Assembly: GCF_018613855.1 (NCBI RefSeq)
Contig: NZ_JAGGPK010000012.1
Coordinates: 112,308 to 176,307 of the forward strand
DNA length: 64,000 nucleotides
Reading direction: 5' to 3'
Source: Arthrobacter sp. ISL-30
Lineage (GTDB): Bacteria > Actinomycetota > Actinomycetes > Actinomycetales > Micrococcaceae
Shown here in pieces: positions 41,688-53,956 of the stretch. The position numbers and the translations under genes are program-made. The notes under the pieces were generated by a model. The model saw nothing but the letters and a program-made list of their open reading frames with translations, was not told the origin of the DNA and did no database searches. The first letter of the stretch is position 1. Every line of letters begins with the position of its first letter.

Positions 41688-44598
41688 CTCGGCGCTTCCC
41701 TTCAGGATCGAACAGTACTGTTTCGGCGACCACGACATCGATGAGCTGATCCCCCACAGGAGCCACCAAGGTCTCGCCGATGCGGTTGCGGCCGTTCTTG
41801 ATCAGGGCCAGGGCAAACGACCGTCCCAGGGCCTCGCTGTGATAGCTGGAAGTGACGTGTCCCTGCATGGGTATCGGCGCATAGTCAAGACTGAAGTCGA
41901 TACCCTTTTCGACCAGCTGCGTTCCTTCCGGAAGCCGGAAGGACTTGTCCACTGGCAGGAGACTAACCAAGTGTTTTCGGTCCGTGCGCTGGGTGTCTTC
42001 GCGGGAGAATGAGCGTTTGCCCACGAAGTCCTTGGCTTTGGAGACGATCCATTCCATCCCGGCATCCTGCGGGGTGACGGTGCCGTCGGTGTCCTGACCG
42101 ACGATCGGGTAGCCCTTCTCGGCACGGAGCACGTGCATGGTCTCCGTGCCGAAGGGGGTGATGTTGAATTCAGCGCCGGCGGCAGCCACGTCTTCCCAGA
42201 CCTGCTGCCCGTACCATCCTGAAACGTTGATTTCGAACGCTAGTTCGCCGGAAAAGGAGATGCGGCAGACACGGGCGGGGATCCCGGATGCCAGGGTCGT
42301 TTCGCGAAACGTCATGAACGGGAAGGCTTCGTTGGAGACGTCCAGTTGGGGGGCCAGCTTGGCGACGACGTCCCGGGACTTGGGTCCAACGATGGCGATG
42401 GTGCTCCACTGTTCGGTAACCGACGTGCAGTTGACGTCGAGTTCCGGCCACTCGGTCTGCAGCCACTCCTCCAGCCAGTCCAGTACGCGGGCTGCGCCTC
42501 CTGTGGTGGTGGTCATGAAGAAGCGGTTGTCATCGATGCGCAGGGTCACACCGTCGTCGAAAATCATGCCGTCCGGCTTGCACATAACGCCGTACCGGGC
42601 AGAACCGGGGGCGAGCTTCTTGAACGCATTCGTGTAGATGCGGTTAAGGAATTCGCCGGCGTCGGTGCCCCAGATCTCGATTTTGCCCAGAGTTGTGGCA
42701 TCCATGAAGCCGACGGACGTGCGCACTGCGGCGCATTCCCGTGCGACCGCTGCGTCGATGTCCTCCCCCGGCTGGGGGTAGTACCAGGGGCGGAGCCACT
42801 GGCCCACGATTTCGAACTCTGCTCCATGTTTGACGTGCCAGGGGTGGATCGACGTCAGCCGGGCGGGATCGAAGAGCTCGCCCCGTTCGCGTCCTGCCAG
42901 GGCGGCGAATGCGACCGGTGCATAGGGAGCACGGTAGGTGGTGGTGCCAAATTCCCCGGGAGTCGCACCGCCGTTGAGCGCTGCTGCGATCACGCCGATC
43001 GCGTTGACGCCGGAGGTCTTGCCTTGGTCATTGGCCGTGCTAATGGAGGTGTAGCGCTTGATGTGTTCGACGGAACGCATCCCGGCCCCAGTTGCCCGAA
43101 GAACGTCTGCCACCGTCTGGTCGCGCTGAAGATCCACGAAATGTTCGTGCAGGTCCGACAGCTCTGCATCTTCCTGCTGAACAAGCCATAGCGGCCTGGT
43201 GGCACCCTGAGCTGCGGGCGGGTAGGAGGGCACGGCCAGGGCGTGAGTGCCTTGTTCGTTCACGAACCCGGAGTTGAACGCCGCCACGGAGCCTGCGTGG
43301 GAACCCTCGGCCGTGCAGTCGTCGGTGGAGAAGCTGCCTCGAGCCGAGCCAACTATTTGCTGGCCATCGACGGAGTCGGCCGGAACGAAGGCAACCAGAT
43401 TGTCATCCCAGCGAACGCGTCCCTGCCGCTGGCTGTGCAGGTGGGTCACCGGGCTCCAGCCACCGGAAACAGCGACCAGATCACAGGCGAGTTCGACGGC
43501 GGGACCGTGCGTTGCGCCGTCGTCGCTCAGCGAGCTGACCACGGCGCCGGTGACGCGCGGCGAACCGGTGGTGTCCGCAACGGCAGAGCCAAGCAGGACC
43601 CGGATGCCCTGGCTCTCCGCAGCCTGGGCGGCGGCGGACGATTCGGTACGGGCATCGGCGATTGCGGCGATGCTGATGTTCGCGGCGATCAGGTCGGGAA
43701 TGAGGGCATAGGCGCTGTCATTGTTGGTGCCGATGACCACTCGGGAACCGGGCGCGACGGCGTAGCGGTTGATGTAGGTCCGCACGGCCGAGGCGAGCAT
43801 CACACCCGGGCGGTCGTTGTTGCGGAAGACGATCGGGCGTTCATGCGCGCCGGTGGCGACGATGACCTGCTGGGCACGGATGTGCCACAGCCGCTGACGA
43901 GAGACCGCCTTCATCTCCGGAACTGCCGCAGCCTCTCCAAGATGATCCGTCCGGCTTTGCAGCGCGACGATGTAGTTGCTGTCGTAGTTTCCGAAGGCAT
44001 TGGTGCGCGTGAGGACCGTGACCTCCTCGGAGGCCTCGAGTTCTGCCCGGATGGAGTCGACCCATTCGATGGCCGGCTTGCCCTCGATGGTTGTCCGAGG
44101 TGCGGACAGCAGCGTACCGCCCAATTCCGGCTGGTCATCGATGAGGATCACCCGGGCGCCAGTGACTGCGGTACGGGCGGCAGATAGGCCAGCGGGGCCC
44201 GCCCCGATGACCAGGACGTCCGTGTGGACGTATTTCTTGTCATAGACCGCGTTGTCCTCGTCGGGATCCAGCTGACCCAGGCCGGAGAGGTAGGTGGCGG
44301 CCAAGCCGTCGGTAAGCTCCACCGTGGTGGCCGGCAGCATGGACTCGTTCACTCCACCTTGGCCGTGATGGTGGACCTTCACCAGCGCATTGGGTTCCTC
44401 GATGCCGGCGGCCAGGATCCCGCGCGGACGCTTCAGGTACAGCGACGGGGCGGTTTCGATGACGCCGTTGGCGAGGAGAGCCGAGGCAAGGGTGTCCCCG
44501 GTATGTCCCGTGTACTCTCGGCCGTCAACAGTAAAGGCCAACTCCTTGGAACGGTCGATACGGCCGCCTTCGGCGATACGGCGGGGCTGAGACGTCAT
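41680..44598 (-). CDS. soxA: sarcosine oxidase, alpha subunit
   Basis: A 972-residue subunit. Domains in order: a ferredoxin-like N-terminal domain without cluster cysteines (about 15-100, [20 protein letters not shown]), a dinucleotide domain ([19 protein letters not shown], about 130) that binds NAD, and a C-terminal GcvT-like folate domain (about 590-972) that passes the oxidised methyl group to tetrahydrofolate. The complex turns sarcosine, O2 and THF into glycine, H2O2 and 5,10-methylene-THF. ATGA overlap with soxD; 8-base overlap with soxG. Reads intact. Confidence 0.95.
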   Translation of the reverse strand: MTSQPRRIAEGGRIDRSKELAFTVDGREYTGHTGDTLASALLANGVIETAPSLYLKRPRGILAAGIEEPNALVKVHHHGQGGVNESMLPATTVELTDGLAATYLSGLGQLDPDEDNAVYDKKYVHTDVLVIGAGPAGLSAARTAVTGARVILIDDQPELGGTLLSAPRTTIEGKPAIEWVDSIRAELEASEEVTVLTRTNAFGNYDSNYIVALQSRTDHLGEAAAVPEMKAVSRQRLWHIRAQQVIVATGAHERPIVFRNNDRPGVMLASAVRTYINRYAVAPGSRVVIGTNNDSAYALIPDLIAANISIAAIADARTESSAAAQAAESQGIRVLLGSAVADTTGSPRVTGAVVSSLSDDGATHGPAVELACDLVAVSGGWSPVTHLHSQRQGRVRWDDNLVAFVPADSVDGQQIVGSARGSFSTDDCTAEGSHAGSVAAFNSGFVNEQGTHALAVPSYPPAAQGATRPLWLVQQEDAELSDLHEHFVDLQRDQTVADVLRATGAGMRSVEHIKRYTSISTANDQGKTSGVNAIGVIAAALNGGATPGEFGTTTYRAPYAPVAFAALAGRERGELFDPARLTSIHPWHVKHGAEFEIVGQWLRPWYYPQPGEDIDAAVARECAAVRTSVGFMDATTLGKIEIWGTDAGEFLNRIYTNAFKKLAPGSARYGVMCKPDGMIFDDGVTLRIDDNRFFMTTTTGGAARVLDWLEEWLQTEWPELDVNCTSVTEQWSTIAIVGPKSRDVVAKLAPQLDVSNEAFPFMTFRETTLASGIPARVCRISFSGELAFEINVSGWYGQQVWEDVAAAGAEFNITPFGTETMHVLRAEKGYPIVGQDTDGTVTPQDAGMEWIVSKAKDFVGKRSFSREDTQRTDRKHLVSLLPVDKSFRLPEGTQLVEKGIDFSLDYAPIPMQGHVTSSYHSEALGRSFALALIKNGRNRIGETLVAPVGDQLIDVVVAETVLFDPEGKRRDG

Positions 44599-44918
44599 TT
44601 GGTCCCTCCAACGATTGGGTCGTTTGAATCGGGTTGGGCCGGTGCGTTATCCGGGCGAGGCGAACCCGCGGGATAGACCGCCGAGAAACGGTAGGTGACG
44701 GTGTCACGGATGGCGTTGAACCATTTGCGGCATCCGCCGGAGTGGGACCAGCGCTCGGCGAACTGGCCTTTGGTGTTCTCCCGATAGAAAAGGTAGCGGG
44801 CCCATTCCTCATCGCTGAGTGCGTCCGGGTTCTCGGGATAGGCCACATGCGCCTGGCCGCCGTAGTGGAATTCGGTTTCGTCCCGTGGCCCGCAGTTGGG
44901 GCATTGGATCTGGATCAT
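44595..44918 (-). CDS. soxD: sarcosine oxidase, delta subunit
   Basis: A 107-residue zinc-binding subunit. [18 protein letters not shown] holds two cysteine ligands and HSGGCRKWF the other two ligands, as in known SoxD structures. ATG 44918 is used; the longer open frame upstream overlaps soxB. Its stop overlaps the soxA start (ATGA). Confidence 0.93.
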   Translation of the reverse strand: MIQIQCPNCGPRDETEFHYGGQAHVAYPENPDALSDEEWARYLFYRENTKGQFAERWSHSGGCRKWFNAIRDTVTYRFSAVYPAGSPRPDNAPAQPDSNDPIVGGTK

Positions 44919-44931
44919 GCCGCGTCTTCTT

Positions 44932-46151
44932 TCAGTGCGCCACGGCTGCTGCGCCGTGCTCGTCGATAAGCGCTCCCGTGACGAAACGCTCAAGGGAGAA
45001 GGGTTGGTTCAGGGCGTGTGGCTCGTCGTTGGCGATGGTGTGGGCAAAGGACCATCCGGCACCGGGGGTTCCCTTGAATCCCCCTGTTCCCCAGCCGCAG
45101 TTGACGTACATGTTCTCTACCGGCGACTTGCCCACGATCGGCGAAGCGTCCATGGTGGTGTCCACAATGCCGCCCCAAGTACGCAGCAGGTGCGCCCTGG
45201 CGAAGATGGGGAACAGTTCCACAGCCGCGGCCATCTGGTGCTCGATCACGTGGAAGGAGCCGCGCTGGCCGTAGCCGTTATAGGAGTCGATGCCCGCGCC
45301 CATGACCAGTTCACCCTTGTGGGCCTGGGAGACGTAGACATGGACGTGGTTGGACATGACCACCGTGGGGTGGACCATTTCATGCAGTTCCGACACTAAT
45401 GCCTGCAGAGGATGTGACTGGATGGGCAGGTCGAAACCAGCCAGTTTGGCCAGCACACTCGAATGCCCCGCAGCGCAGAGCGCGACTTTGCCTGCATTAA
45501 TCGTGCCGCGGTTCGTCCGGACTCCGGTTACACGGTTGCCGTCCTTGATGAATCCGGTGACCTCGCAGTTCTGGATGATGTCCACGCCCAGCTCGTCCGC
45601 CTTGCGGGCGAAAGCCCAGGCAACGTGGTCGTGCTTGGCGATACCTGCCCTCGGCTGGAAAGTTCCGCCCAGAACGGGATAGCGAATCTTGTCGCTGATG
45701 TTGATGATCGGGCAGACTTCCTTGACCTGATCAATGTCCAGCCACTCGGCGTCGACACCGTTGAGCTTGTTGGCATTGACGCGCCTGACCGAATCCGGAC
45801 GTCCTGCAGCGTGTGGTCGAGGTTCAGGACACCGCGCTGGCTGAAGAGGAAGTCATATTCAAGTTCCTCCGGGAGCTGCTCCCAGAGCTTCAGCGAATGT
45901 TCGTAGATGGCGGCACTCTCATCCCAGAGATAGTTGGAGCGGATGATCGTCGTGTTGCGAGCCATGTTGCCACCGGCGAGCCACCCCTTTTCCAGGATGG
46001 CGATGTTGGTCATGCCGTGGTTTTTGGCCAGATAGTATGCTGTGGCGAGTCCGTGACCACCACCGCCGATGATGACGGCGTCATAGGAGGGCTTGGGATC
46101 AGGATTGCGCCACAGAAAATCCGGGTGCTCCGGCAGGGGTCCGTTGTTCAT
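44932..46151 (-). pseudogene. soxB: sarcosine oxidase beta subunit gene with a one-base frameshift
   Basis: The first 120 codons are normal: [20 protein letters not shown] (FAD site), [17 protein letters not shown], down to LDHTLQDVR. The frame then breaks. The rest ([15 protein letters not shown] to [15 protein letters not shown]) is encoded in another frame ending at TAG 44932. Adding one base at the CC at 45795-45796 (plus strand) restores [15 protein letters not shown] and a 406-residue subunit. The region read through in the wrong frame includes the histidine that covalently holds FMN. As written, no functional SoxB is made. Confidence 0.88.
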
Positions 46152-47446
46152 CACTGTGCTCCGTTCTCACCGGAAAGGTTCGGGTAAAGCGGGAACTTGT
46201 CGGCAAGGTTTTCCACTCGCTGCCGCAGGGCGGACGCCGTCTCATCAGTGAACTCGCGCTTCAGTGCAGCGGCGATAATGTCCGCGACCTCGACGAATTC
46301 GGCGGCACCGAAGCCGCGGGTAGCCAAGGCCGGGGTGCCGATGCGCAGGCCGGAGGAGACCATGGGCGGGCGCGGGTCGAAAGGTACGGCGTTGCGGTTG
46401 ACCGTGATGCCGATGCGGTGCAGGCGATCCTCTCCCTGCTGTCCGTCCAGCTCGGAGTTCCGAAGGTCCACGAGGACCAGGTGGACATCCGTGCCGCCGT
46501 TAACAACCGTGACACCGGATTCAGCGACATCCTCAGCCAGCAGGCGTTCGGCGATGATGCGCGCGCCTTCGAGGGTACGTTCCTGCCGTTCACGGAAGGC
46601 AGGTTCGTTTGCCATCTTGAAGGCAACTGCCTTGGCTGCAATGACATGCTCCAGCGGGCCTCCCTGCTGCCCGGGAAAGACTGCGCTGTTGATCTTCTTG
46701 GCGATGTCGGCGTCGTTGGTGAAGATGACTCCACCGCGAGGACCACCGAGGGTCTTGTGCGTGGTGGTCGTCACCACATGGGCATGCGGCACAGGGTTTG
46801 GGTGCAGTCCTGCCGCGACGAGTCCTGCGAAGTGGGCCATGTCCACCATGAGGTAGGCGCCCACGAGGTCTGCGATGCGGCGGAACTCTGCGAAGTCCAG
46901 CTGGCGGGAGTACGCCGACCAGCCAGCGACGATGAGCCGCGGCTTGTGCTCCAGGGCCAGGGCTTCGACTTCGGCCATGTCCACCCGGAAGTCGGACTCC
47001 CTCACGTGCTACGGAACCACCTTGTAGAGCTTGCCGGAGAAGTTCAGGCGCATCCCGTGCGTGAGGTGGCCGCCGTGCGCGAGGTTCAGGCCCAGGATGG
47101 TGTCGCCGGGGTTCAGGAGGGCGAACATGGCCGCAGCGTTGGCCTGCGCACCTGAGTGCGGCTGGACGTTGGCGAACTCCGAACCGAACAGGGCTTTGAC
47201 CCGGTCGATGGCCAGCTGTTCAACGACGTCCACGTGCTCGCAGCCGCCATAATAGCGCTTGCCCGGGTAGCCCTCTGCGTACTTGTTAGTCAGGACCGAG
47301 CCCTGTGCCTGCATGACGGATGTCGGGGCGAAGTTTTCGGATGCGATCATCTCGAGGGTGCTCTGCTGGCGAAGCAGCTCGCTTTCTACAGCGGCAAAGA
47401 TCTCGGGATCGGCTTCTGCGAGCGAACGGGTAAGAACATCGGCCAT
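46151..47446 (-). pseudogene. glyA: serine hydroxymethyltransferase gene with an in-frame TAG
   Basis: A 432-codon frame encodes a full GlyA except for codon 146, which is TAG (47009-47011) between GKLYKVVP and [11 protein letters not shown]. Homologues have Tyr (TAC/TAT) there. The PLP-lysine motif [14 protein letters not shown] and the N-terminal [15 protein letters not shown] are intact on either side. The promoter-proximal position and AAGGAG RBS are normal. GlyA would combine glycine with methylene-THF to form serine for SdaA. A downstream GTG at 47005 could only make a C-terminal part. Confidence 0.88.
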
Positions 47447-47466
47447 GAATTACTCCTTACAGTTGC

Positions 47467-47489
47467 CTAATATCCGATTGATATATTAG
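47467..47489. promoter_or_regulatory. operator-like palindrome before glyA-sox operon
   Basis: CTAATAT (47467-47473) and ATATTAG (47483-47489) form a 7-bp inverted repeat, and TTGATATAT overlaps the right arm. It lies 21-43 bases upstream of the glyA start and resembles the TGATATATCA sites near both GntR genes. Confidence 0.55.
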
Positions 47490-47672
47490 TTCTGATTGCC
47501 AAGTATGCTACGGCTTGGAAGGGGTGTCAACAGCCTGATTCGAAAGGAAATCGAATGCTACGTACAACTGGTTGCGCCTGGGTTAGCAGTCGCACGGCTG
47601 CAGCCGGAGAACGTCACTCGGCGCGGCCTTCCAGCCGGCATGTGGGGACAGATCCTACTAATCCGGAGCCCA

Positions 47673-48353
47673 TTAAGCGGCGAACAGGGCCTTTCGTACG
47701 GCCTTCTCGAAGCCATCAACGTGGACGCGCGCCAGCTCCGCAGCCTTTGCCTCATCCCCATCAATAACCGCCGCGAGGAGATCGAGGTGTTCGTGCACAT
47801 GCCGCGAAAGGTTGGGCAGGCGATCAAGGACCATGCACCAGATGCGCGTAGCAAGGTTGTCGTAGCGAATCAGCACATCTTCAAGGTGTGGATTGCCTGA
47901 GGCGGCGTAGATCCCTTGGTGGACCCGAGCATCCAGCCGCAGAGTCTCAACTACCGAGGCGCTGTCGAGGTCGAAAGACTCCACCTCTTTCATCACCTGG
48001 CGGAGCTGGCTTCTGGCCGCCGGAGTGGCCTCCCTGGCTGCCCGCGATGCGGCGAGCGGCTCCAGTTGCATCCGAATCTCAGATATGAAGGCAAGGTCAG
48101 TCACTTCGACGCGCGATGCAAAGGTTCCCCGCCTGGGGTAAGTGACAACGAGATGGTCAAGTTCGAGCCGCTTCAGCGCCTCCCTGACAGGCGTGCGTCC
48201 GACACCAAGGTCCTTTGCGAGTGAATCGTCGTTCAGTAGGTCCCCGGGTCTGATGTCAAGCATCAGGAGCTTGTCGCGAATTCGCTCGTAGGCCAGCTCC
48301 GCCAAGGATTTCGACCCAGCAGTCTCTGTTGCCGGCAATGTTTCGAACGCCAT
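47673..48353 (-). CDS. GntR/FCD family transcriptional regulator
   Basis: A 226-residue regulator. The winged helix spans about 15-80 (LAYERIRDKLLMLDIRPGDLLNDDSLAKDLGVGRTPVREALKRLE) and the FCD helical ligand domain about 95-215, with candidate metal ligands in DARVHQGIY and EHLDLLAAVIDGD. It lies between the glyA-sox operon (convergent end at its 3' side, shared 226-bp gap) and divergent purU. It is a paralogue of the regulator at 53957 (shared HLEDVLIRYDNLATRIW). A likely repressor of both operons; the effector is probably a pathway intermediate. Confidence 0.9.
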   Translation of the reverse strand: MAFETLPATETAGSKSLAELAYERIRDKLLMLDIRPGDLLNDDSLAKDLGVGRTPVREALKRLELDHLVVTYPRRGTFASRVEVTDLAFISEIRMQLEPLAASRAAREATPAARSQLRQVMKEVESFDLDSASVVETLRLDARVHQGIYAASGNPHLEDVLIRYDNLATRIWCMVLDRLPNLSRHVHEHLDLLAAVIDGDEAKAAELARVHVDGFEKAVRKALFAA

Positions 48354-48385
48354 GGCACCGCCCTTCCTATCTTGAAAACAGACTA

Positions 48386-48439
48386 TTGACCTTTCCGGTT
48401 TAGCCAGTATACGCTAAACGCCAGCACTGATATATCAGT
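48386..48439 (+). promoter_or_regulatory. purU promoter with perfect TGATATATCA operator
   Basis: TTGACC (48386-48391) and TATACG (48408-48413), 16 bases apart, form a plausible promoter. ACTGATATATCAGT (48426-48439) is a perfect 14-bp palindrome just downstream, where a bound GntR repressor would block transcription. A further inverted repeat TTAGC/GCTAA brackets the -10 box. Confidence 0.65.
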
Positions 48440-48472
48440 TTAGACACTAAAAATATATCTTCAGGAGGAGAC

Positions 48473-49387
48473 ATGACATTGGTGGACACCACGCCAACCA
48501 CGAGCACCATCCCTCAGGGCGACACCTCTGAAGAGTCCCAGTCCAGCAAGTTTGTGCTCACACTGTCGTGTACCGAACGCGCGGGCATCGTCCAAGCCGT
48601 CACCACTTTCCTGTTTGAACGCGGATTCAACATCGACGAACACCAGCAGTTCGACGACGGCCTCCGCCAGACACTGCATCTTCGTACCGCTTTCTCGGGT
48701 CCGTGGGACTATGCCCCGGAGCGGCTCGAAGAAGAGTTCCGTCCAGTGGCTGATCGCTTTGAAATGAAGTTCGACTTTTTCGATGAGACACAACAGCGAG
48801 TCTTGGTCATGGTCTCCAAATTCGGGCACTGCCTCAATGACCTGATCTTCCGCTGGCGGGGAGGAAGCCTTGGCGGGAATCTCGTTCTCGTAGTCTCCAA
48901 CCACGAGACCCACCGGGCCATGGCCGAGGCAGCCGGGCTTCCCTTTGTGTACATTCCCGTCACCCCGGAGACGAAAGCAGACGCCGAGCAGCGTCTACTT
49001 GAACTGGTAGACGAATACAACATTGATCTGGTTGTGCTGGCCCGGTACATGCAGGTCCTCTCCAACGATCTTTGCCGTGCCCTCGAAGGCAGGGCTATCA
49101 ATATCCACCACTCATTCCTCCCGGGCTTCAAAGGCGCGCGCCCCTACCACCAGGCCTACGACCGTGGCGTCAAGCTGGTGGGTGCCACAGCCCACTACGT
49201 CACAGCCGACCTCGACGAGGGACCCATCATCGAGCAGGAAGTCATCCGTGTGGACCACAGCTACGGGCCGACTGCCCTTTCCACCGTCGGTCAGGATGCT
49301 GAAGCCCTGGCATTGTCCCGGGCTGTCCGGTGGCACTGCGAGCACCGAGTGCTGCTCGACCAGGCCAGCACAGTTGTCTTCCGCTAA
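48473..49387 (+). CDS. purU: formyltetrahydrofolate deformylase
   Basis: A 304-residue enzyme that hydrolyses 10-formyl-THF to formate and THF. An N-terminal ACT domain (about 28-100, LTLSCTERAGIVQAVTTFLF) is followed by the formyltransferase fold with NIHHSFLPGFKGARPYHQAY, supplying the catalytic Asn and His, and ATAHYVTADLDEGPIIEQ with the catalytic Asp. The first 25 residues are extra. AGGAGG precedes the ATG. First gene of the plus-strand one-carbon operon; it recycles THF for the oxidases. Confidence 0.95.
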   Translation: MTLVDTTPTTSTIPQGDTSEESQSSKFVLTLSCTERAGIVQAVTTFLFERGFNIDEHQQFDDGLRQTLHLRTAFSGPWDYAPERLEEEFRPVADRFEMKFDFFDETQQRVLVMVSKFGHCLNDLIFRWRGGSLGGNLVLVVSNHETHRAMAEAAGLPFVYIPVTPETKADAEQRLLELVDEYNIDLVVLARYMQVLSNDLCRALEGRAINIHHSFLPGFKGARPYHQAYDRGVKLVGATAHYVTADLDEGPIIEQEVIRVDHSYGPTALSTVGQDAEALALSRAVRWHCEHRVLLDQASTVVFR

Positions 49388-51934
<2,547 letters not shown>

Positions 51935-51958
51935 ACAGCCTGTCGGTGCCCTAAAGGG

Positions 51959-52004
51959 CGCGCAGCCTGGACTCTTCCCTCGCAACCGGAGTTCGGGCTG
52001 CGCG
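51959..52004 (+). other. inverted repeat between dmg and the cyclodeaminase gene
   Basis: CGCGCAGCC (51959-51967) and GGCTGCGCG (51996-52004) are a perfect 9-bp inverted repeat with a 28-base loop. It may be an attenuating hairpin or mRNA-stabilising element inside the operon; no T-run follows. Confidence 0.5.
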
Positions 52005-52053
52005 TATTACCCATCACCCGTCCAAGGTCCCTACCCAGCCCAGGAATGGACAC

Positions 52054-52680
52054 ATGATCAGTTCAGAAACACTCAACGACTATCTCGGCAGGCTTTCATC
52101 GCGCCAGCCCACCCCCGGCGGCGGGGCCGCAGCTGCCCTGCATGCCGCCCAGGGAGCGGCCCTTGTTGCCATGGTGGCAAGGTTCACCACTGGCGGAAAG
52201 TACGAGCAGCATACTGAAGTCATCTCAAGAATCGTCTCCGCAGCGGACAGGCTCAGAGAGGAGGCCCTGCGGCTGGCAGATGCCGACGAGCACGCGTTCA
52301 AGGACGTCATCTCTTCCTACAGGCTCCCCTCGGGAAATGACACCGAAAGCCGGGCGCGCGAACAATCCATTCAAGAGGCCTTGCTGCAGGCAGCCCAGCC
52401 GCCGGTTCAGCTGATTAAGCTTGCCGGCGAGATCGTGGAACTTGCCGCCGAACTCCTGAACGTCGCGAACCCAAACGTCATCAGCGACGTCGCGGCCGCT
52501 GCTGACGCTGCCCGCGCGGCTGCCAGCACAGCGAGGGTCAACATCGACATCAACGTCGTTGCAATCAAAGACATCGGAGCACGGACTTTACTGGCGCAAC
52601 AGACCGACGGTCTGGAAGAGAAAGTCATCCTGGAGGCAGATGCACTCGCCGGGCGTGTGCGCGAAAGGATTCTGCGATGA
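52054..52680 (+). CDS. fchA: cyclodeaminase/cyclohydrolase family protein (methenyl-THF cyclohydrolase, FchA/FTCD-C type)
   Basis: A 208-residue helical protein matching the FTCD C-terminal fold: LNDYLGRLSSRQPTPGGGAAAALHAAQGAALVAMVARFT at the N-terminus, EHAFKDVISSYRLP with the catalytic-type Asp, and SDVAAAADAARAAASTARVNIDIN. The family deaminates formimino-THF or hydrolyses methenyl-THF to formyl-THF. No formiminotransferase domain is present, so cyclohydrolase is more likely here. Its stop overlaps the folD start (ATGA), coupling the two activities. Confidence 0.87.
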   Translation: MISSETLNDYLGRLSSRQPTPGGGAAAALHAAQGAALVAMVARFTTGGKYEQHTEVISRIVSAADRLREEALRLADADEHAFKDVISSYRLPSGNDTESRAREQSIQEALLQAAQPPVQLIKLAGEIVELAAELLNVANPNVISDVAAAADAARAAASTARVNIDINVVAIKDIGARTLLAQQTDGLEEKVILEADALAGRVRERILR

Positions 52681-53552
52681 CCGCTGCGCTGCTCTCCGGC
52701 AAGCCCCTTGCCAAGCTGCTTCACCTTCAAGCAACGGCGCAAGCCAAAGCGCTTGCCGAAGGCGGCCTGCGCCCTGCACTTGCTGTTGTAGTCGCCACTG
52801 AGGATGGCTCAACCCATTGGTACGTCCGGTCTATTGAACGCGCTGCTGAAAACGCAGGCATTTCCTGCAGGATCGTTGACCTGGGTCACGACGCCAGCGA
52901 GCAAGTACTCATCGACGTGCTGAAAGACCTCAGCCGTGAGCCGTCCGTGAACGGAATCATCCTGCAGACGCCCCTGCCTTCCGGAGTGAGGGCTGATGAG
53001 CTGGTGAGGCACATCACCCCCGAAAAGGACATCGACGGTGCCAACCCCTTGAGCCTGGGACTTCTCGCCGTTGGGCAGCGCGCCTTCGCGCCGGCAACCG
53101 CACGTGCCGTCATCGAAATGCTGGAACACTTCGAAATCCCGACGGCTGGCAGGAATGTTGTCGTAGTGGGCCGCTCCACTGTTGTGGGTAAGCCCCTGTC
53201 ACTGCTCCTACTGCAAAAAGACGCCACCACCACCGTTTGCCATTCGCGGTCGGGCCCACTGGAAAGGTACACAAAGTCGGCCGACATCGTCATTGTCGCC
53301 GCTGGCAGGAGAGGCCTCCTTACCGGAACTGACGTTTCCCCCCAGTCCGTCGTCATCGACGTCGGAACCAACGTGCTCCCCGACGGATCCCTAACTGGCG
53401 ACGTTGACGAAGTAAGCGTCGGATCCGTTGCTGCAGCACTGACGCCCGTGCCGGGCGGCGTCGGATCCGTCACCACATCCCTGCTGCTTCTGCACACCAC
53501 TGATGCTGCCCGGGAACAGTCTCACATGCTGGTATCCCTGCCAGCCAAGTGA
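52677..53552 (+). CDS. folD: FolD-like methylene-THF dehydrogenase lacking the cyclohydrolase lysine
   Basis: A 291-residue FolD family protein. The folate domain has NGIILQTPLPSG and PEKDIDGANPLSLG with the conserved Asp. The NADP domain has VVVVGRSTVVGKPLSLLLL, and GGVGSVTTSLLL closes the protein. The usual YVxxKxK motif reads YVRSIERA: the catalytic Lys is Ile (codon ATT). The PCTP motif is also altered (AFAPATARAV). In known FolD enzymes that Lys is needed for cyclohydrolase. The adjacent cyclodeaminase-type gene could supply that step. It likely oxidises methylene-THF with NADP. Confidence 0.9.
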   Translation: MTAALLSGKPLAKLLHLQATAQAKALAEGGLRPALAVVVATEDGSTHWYVRSIERAAENAGISCRIVDLGHDASEQVLIDVLKDLSREPSVNGIILQTPLPSGVRADELVRHITPEKDIDGANPLSLGLLAVGQRAFAPATARAVIEMLEHFEIPTAGRNVVVVGRSTVVGKPLSLLLLQKDATTTVCHSRSGPLERYTKSADIVIVAAGRRGLLTGTDVSPQSVVIDVGTNVLPDGSLTGDVDEVSVGSVAAALTPVPGGVGSVTTSLLLLHTTDAAREQSHMLVSLPAK

Positions 53553-53564
53553 TGAGGGGAAAAC

Positions 53565-53816
53565 ATGACAGCCTGCACTAGCCGGGGTGATCTGAAGACC
53601 GCCACGAAAGTGGTGCCTGACTGGACCACCCTCTTCCCGGGAGATTTCGTCACTATCATAGACGACCACAACGTGCCCGATAGCGGCTGGGTGGATGACA
53701 TGACCGACGACGGCAAGGTCATTTGGATCATTCTGGTCAGGGGCAGAGGCCGACGCATGTTTCTCCGCGAGGAGAATTGCACGATCACGGTCGAAGTTCC
53801 GCAATGGAATGCCTGA
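53565..53816 (+). CDS. small hypothetical protein of the one-carbon operon
   Basis: An 83-residue, acidic protein with a beta-rich pattern: LFPGDFVTIIDDHNVPDSGW, DDMTDDGKVIWIILVRGRG, RRMFLREENCTITVEV. This alternation looks like a small SH3/KOW-like barrel, which is an inference. It starts 12 bases after folD with GGGGAAAAC just upstream, so it is probably co-translated with the operon. I do not recognise the family. Confidence 0.65.
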   Translation: MTACTSRGDLKTATKVVPDWTTLFPGDFVTIIDDHNVPDSGWVDDMTDDGKVIWIILVRGRGRRMFLREENCTITVEVPQWNA

Positions 53817-53905
53817 AGCAATGGCACCCGACGCAGCCACCGAGGCGACGGCATCCCATAAGAACATCACTCCTGCTCGGTGCGGCGGACCTCGCCGTCA
53901 CCATC

Positions 53906-53939
53906 CGAAGTGTTGTCCTGGTCGAAGTGTTGTCCTGGT
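53906..53939. repeat. 17-bp tandem duplication
   Basis: CGAAGTGTTGTCCTGGT occurs twice without a gap (53906-53922 and 53923-53939), then CGAA again. It lies in the gap between the convergent small-protein gene and the GntR gene. Confidence 0.9.
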
Positions 53940-53956
53940 CGAACAACCGGGCCGGT

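Noticed and set aside
43243..44187. Plus-strand frame of 314 codons inside soxA
   Set aside because: Antisense to well-conserved soxA, rich in Gly/Arg/Asp with no motif; a codon-bias shadow.
46997..47011. TAG in glyA read as pyrrolysine or programmed readthrough
   Set aside because: No Pyl genes or readthrough context are visible, and the position is an ordinary Tyr in GlyA; a nonsense mutation is simpler.
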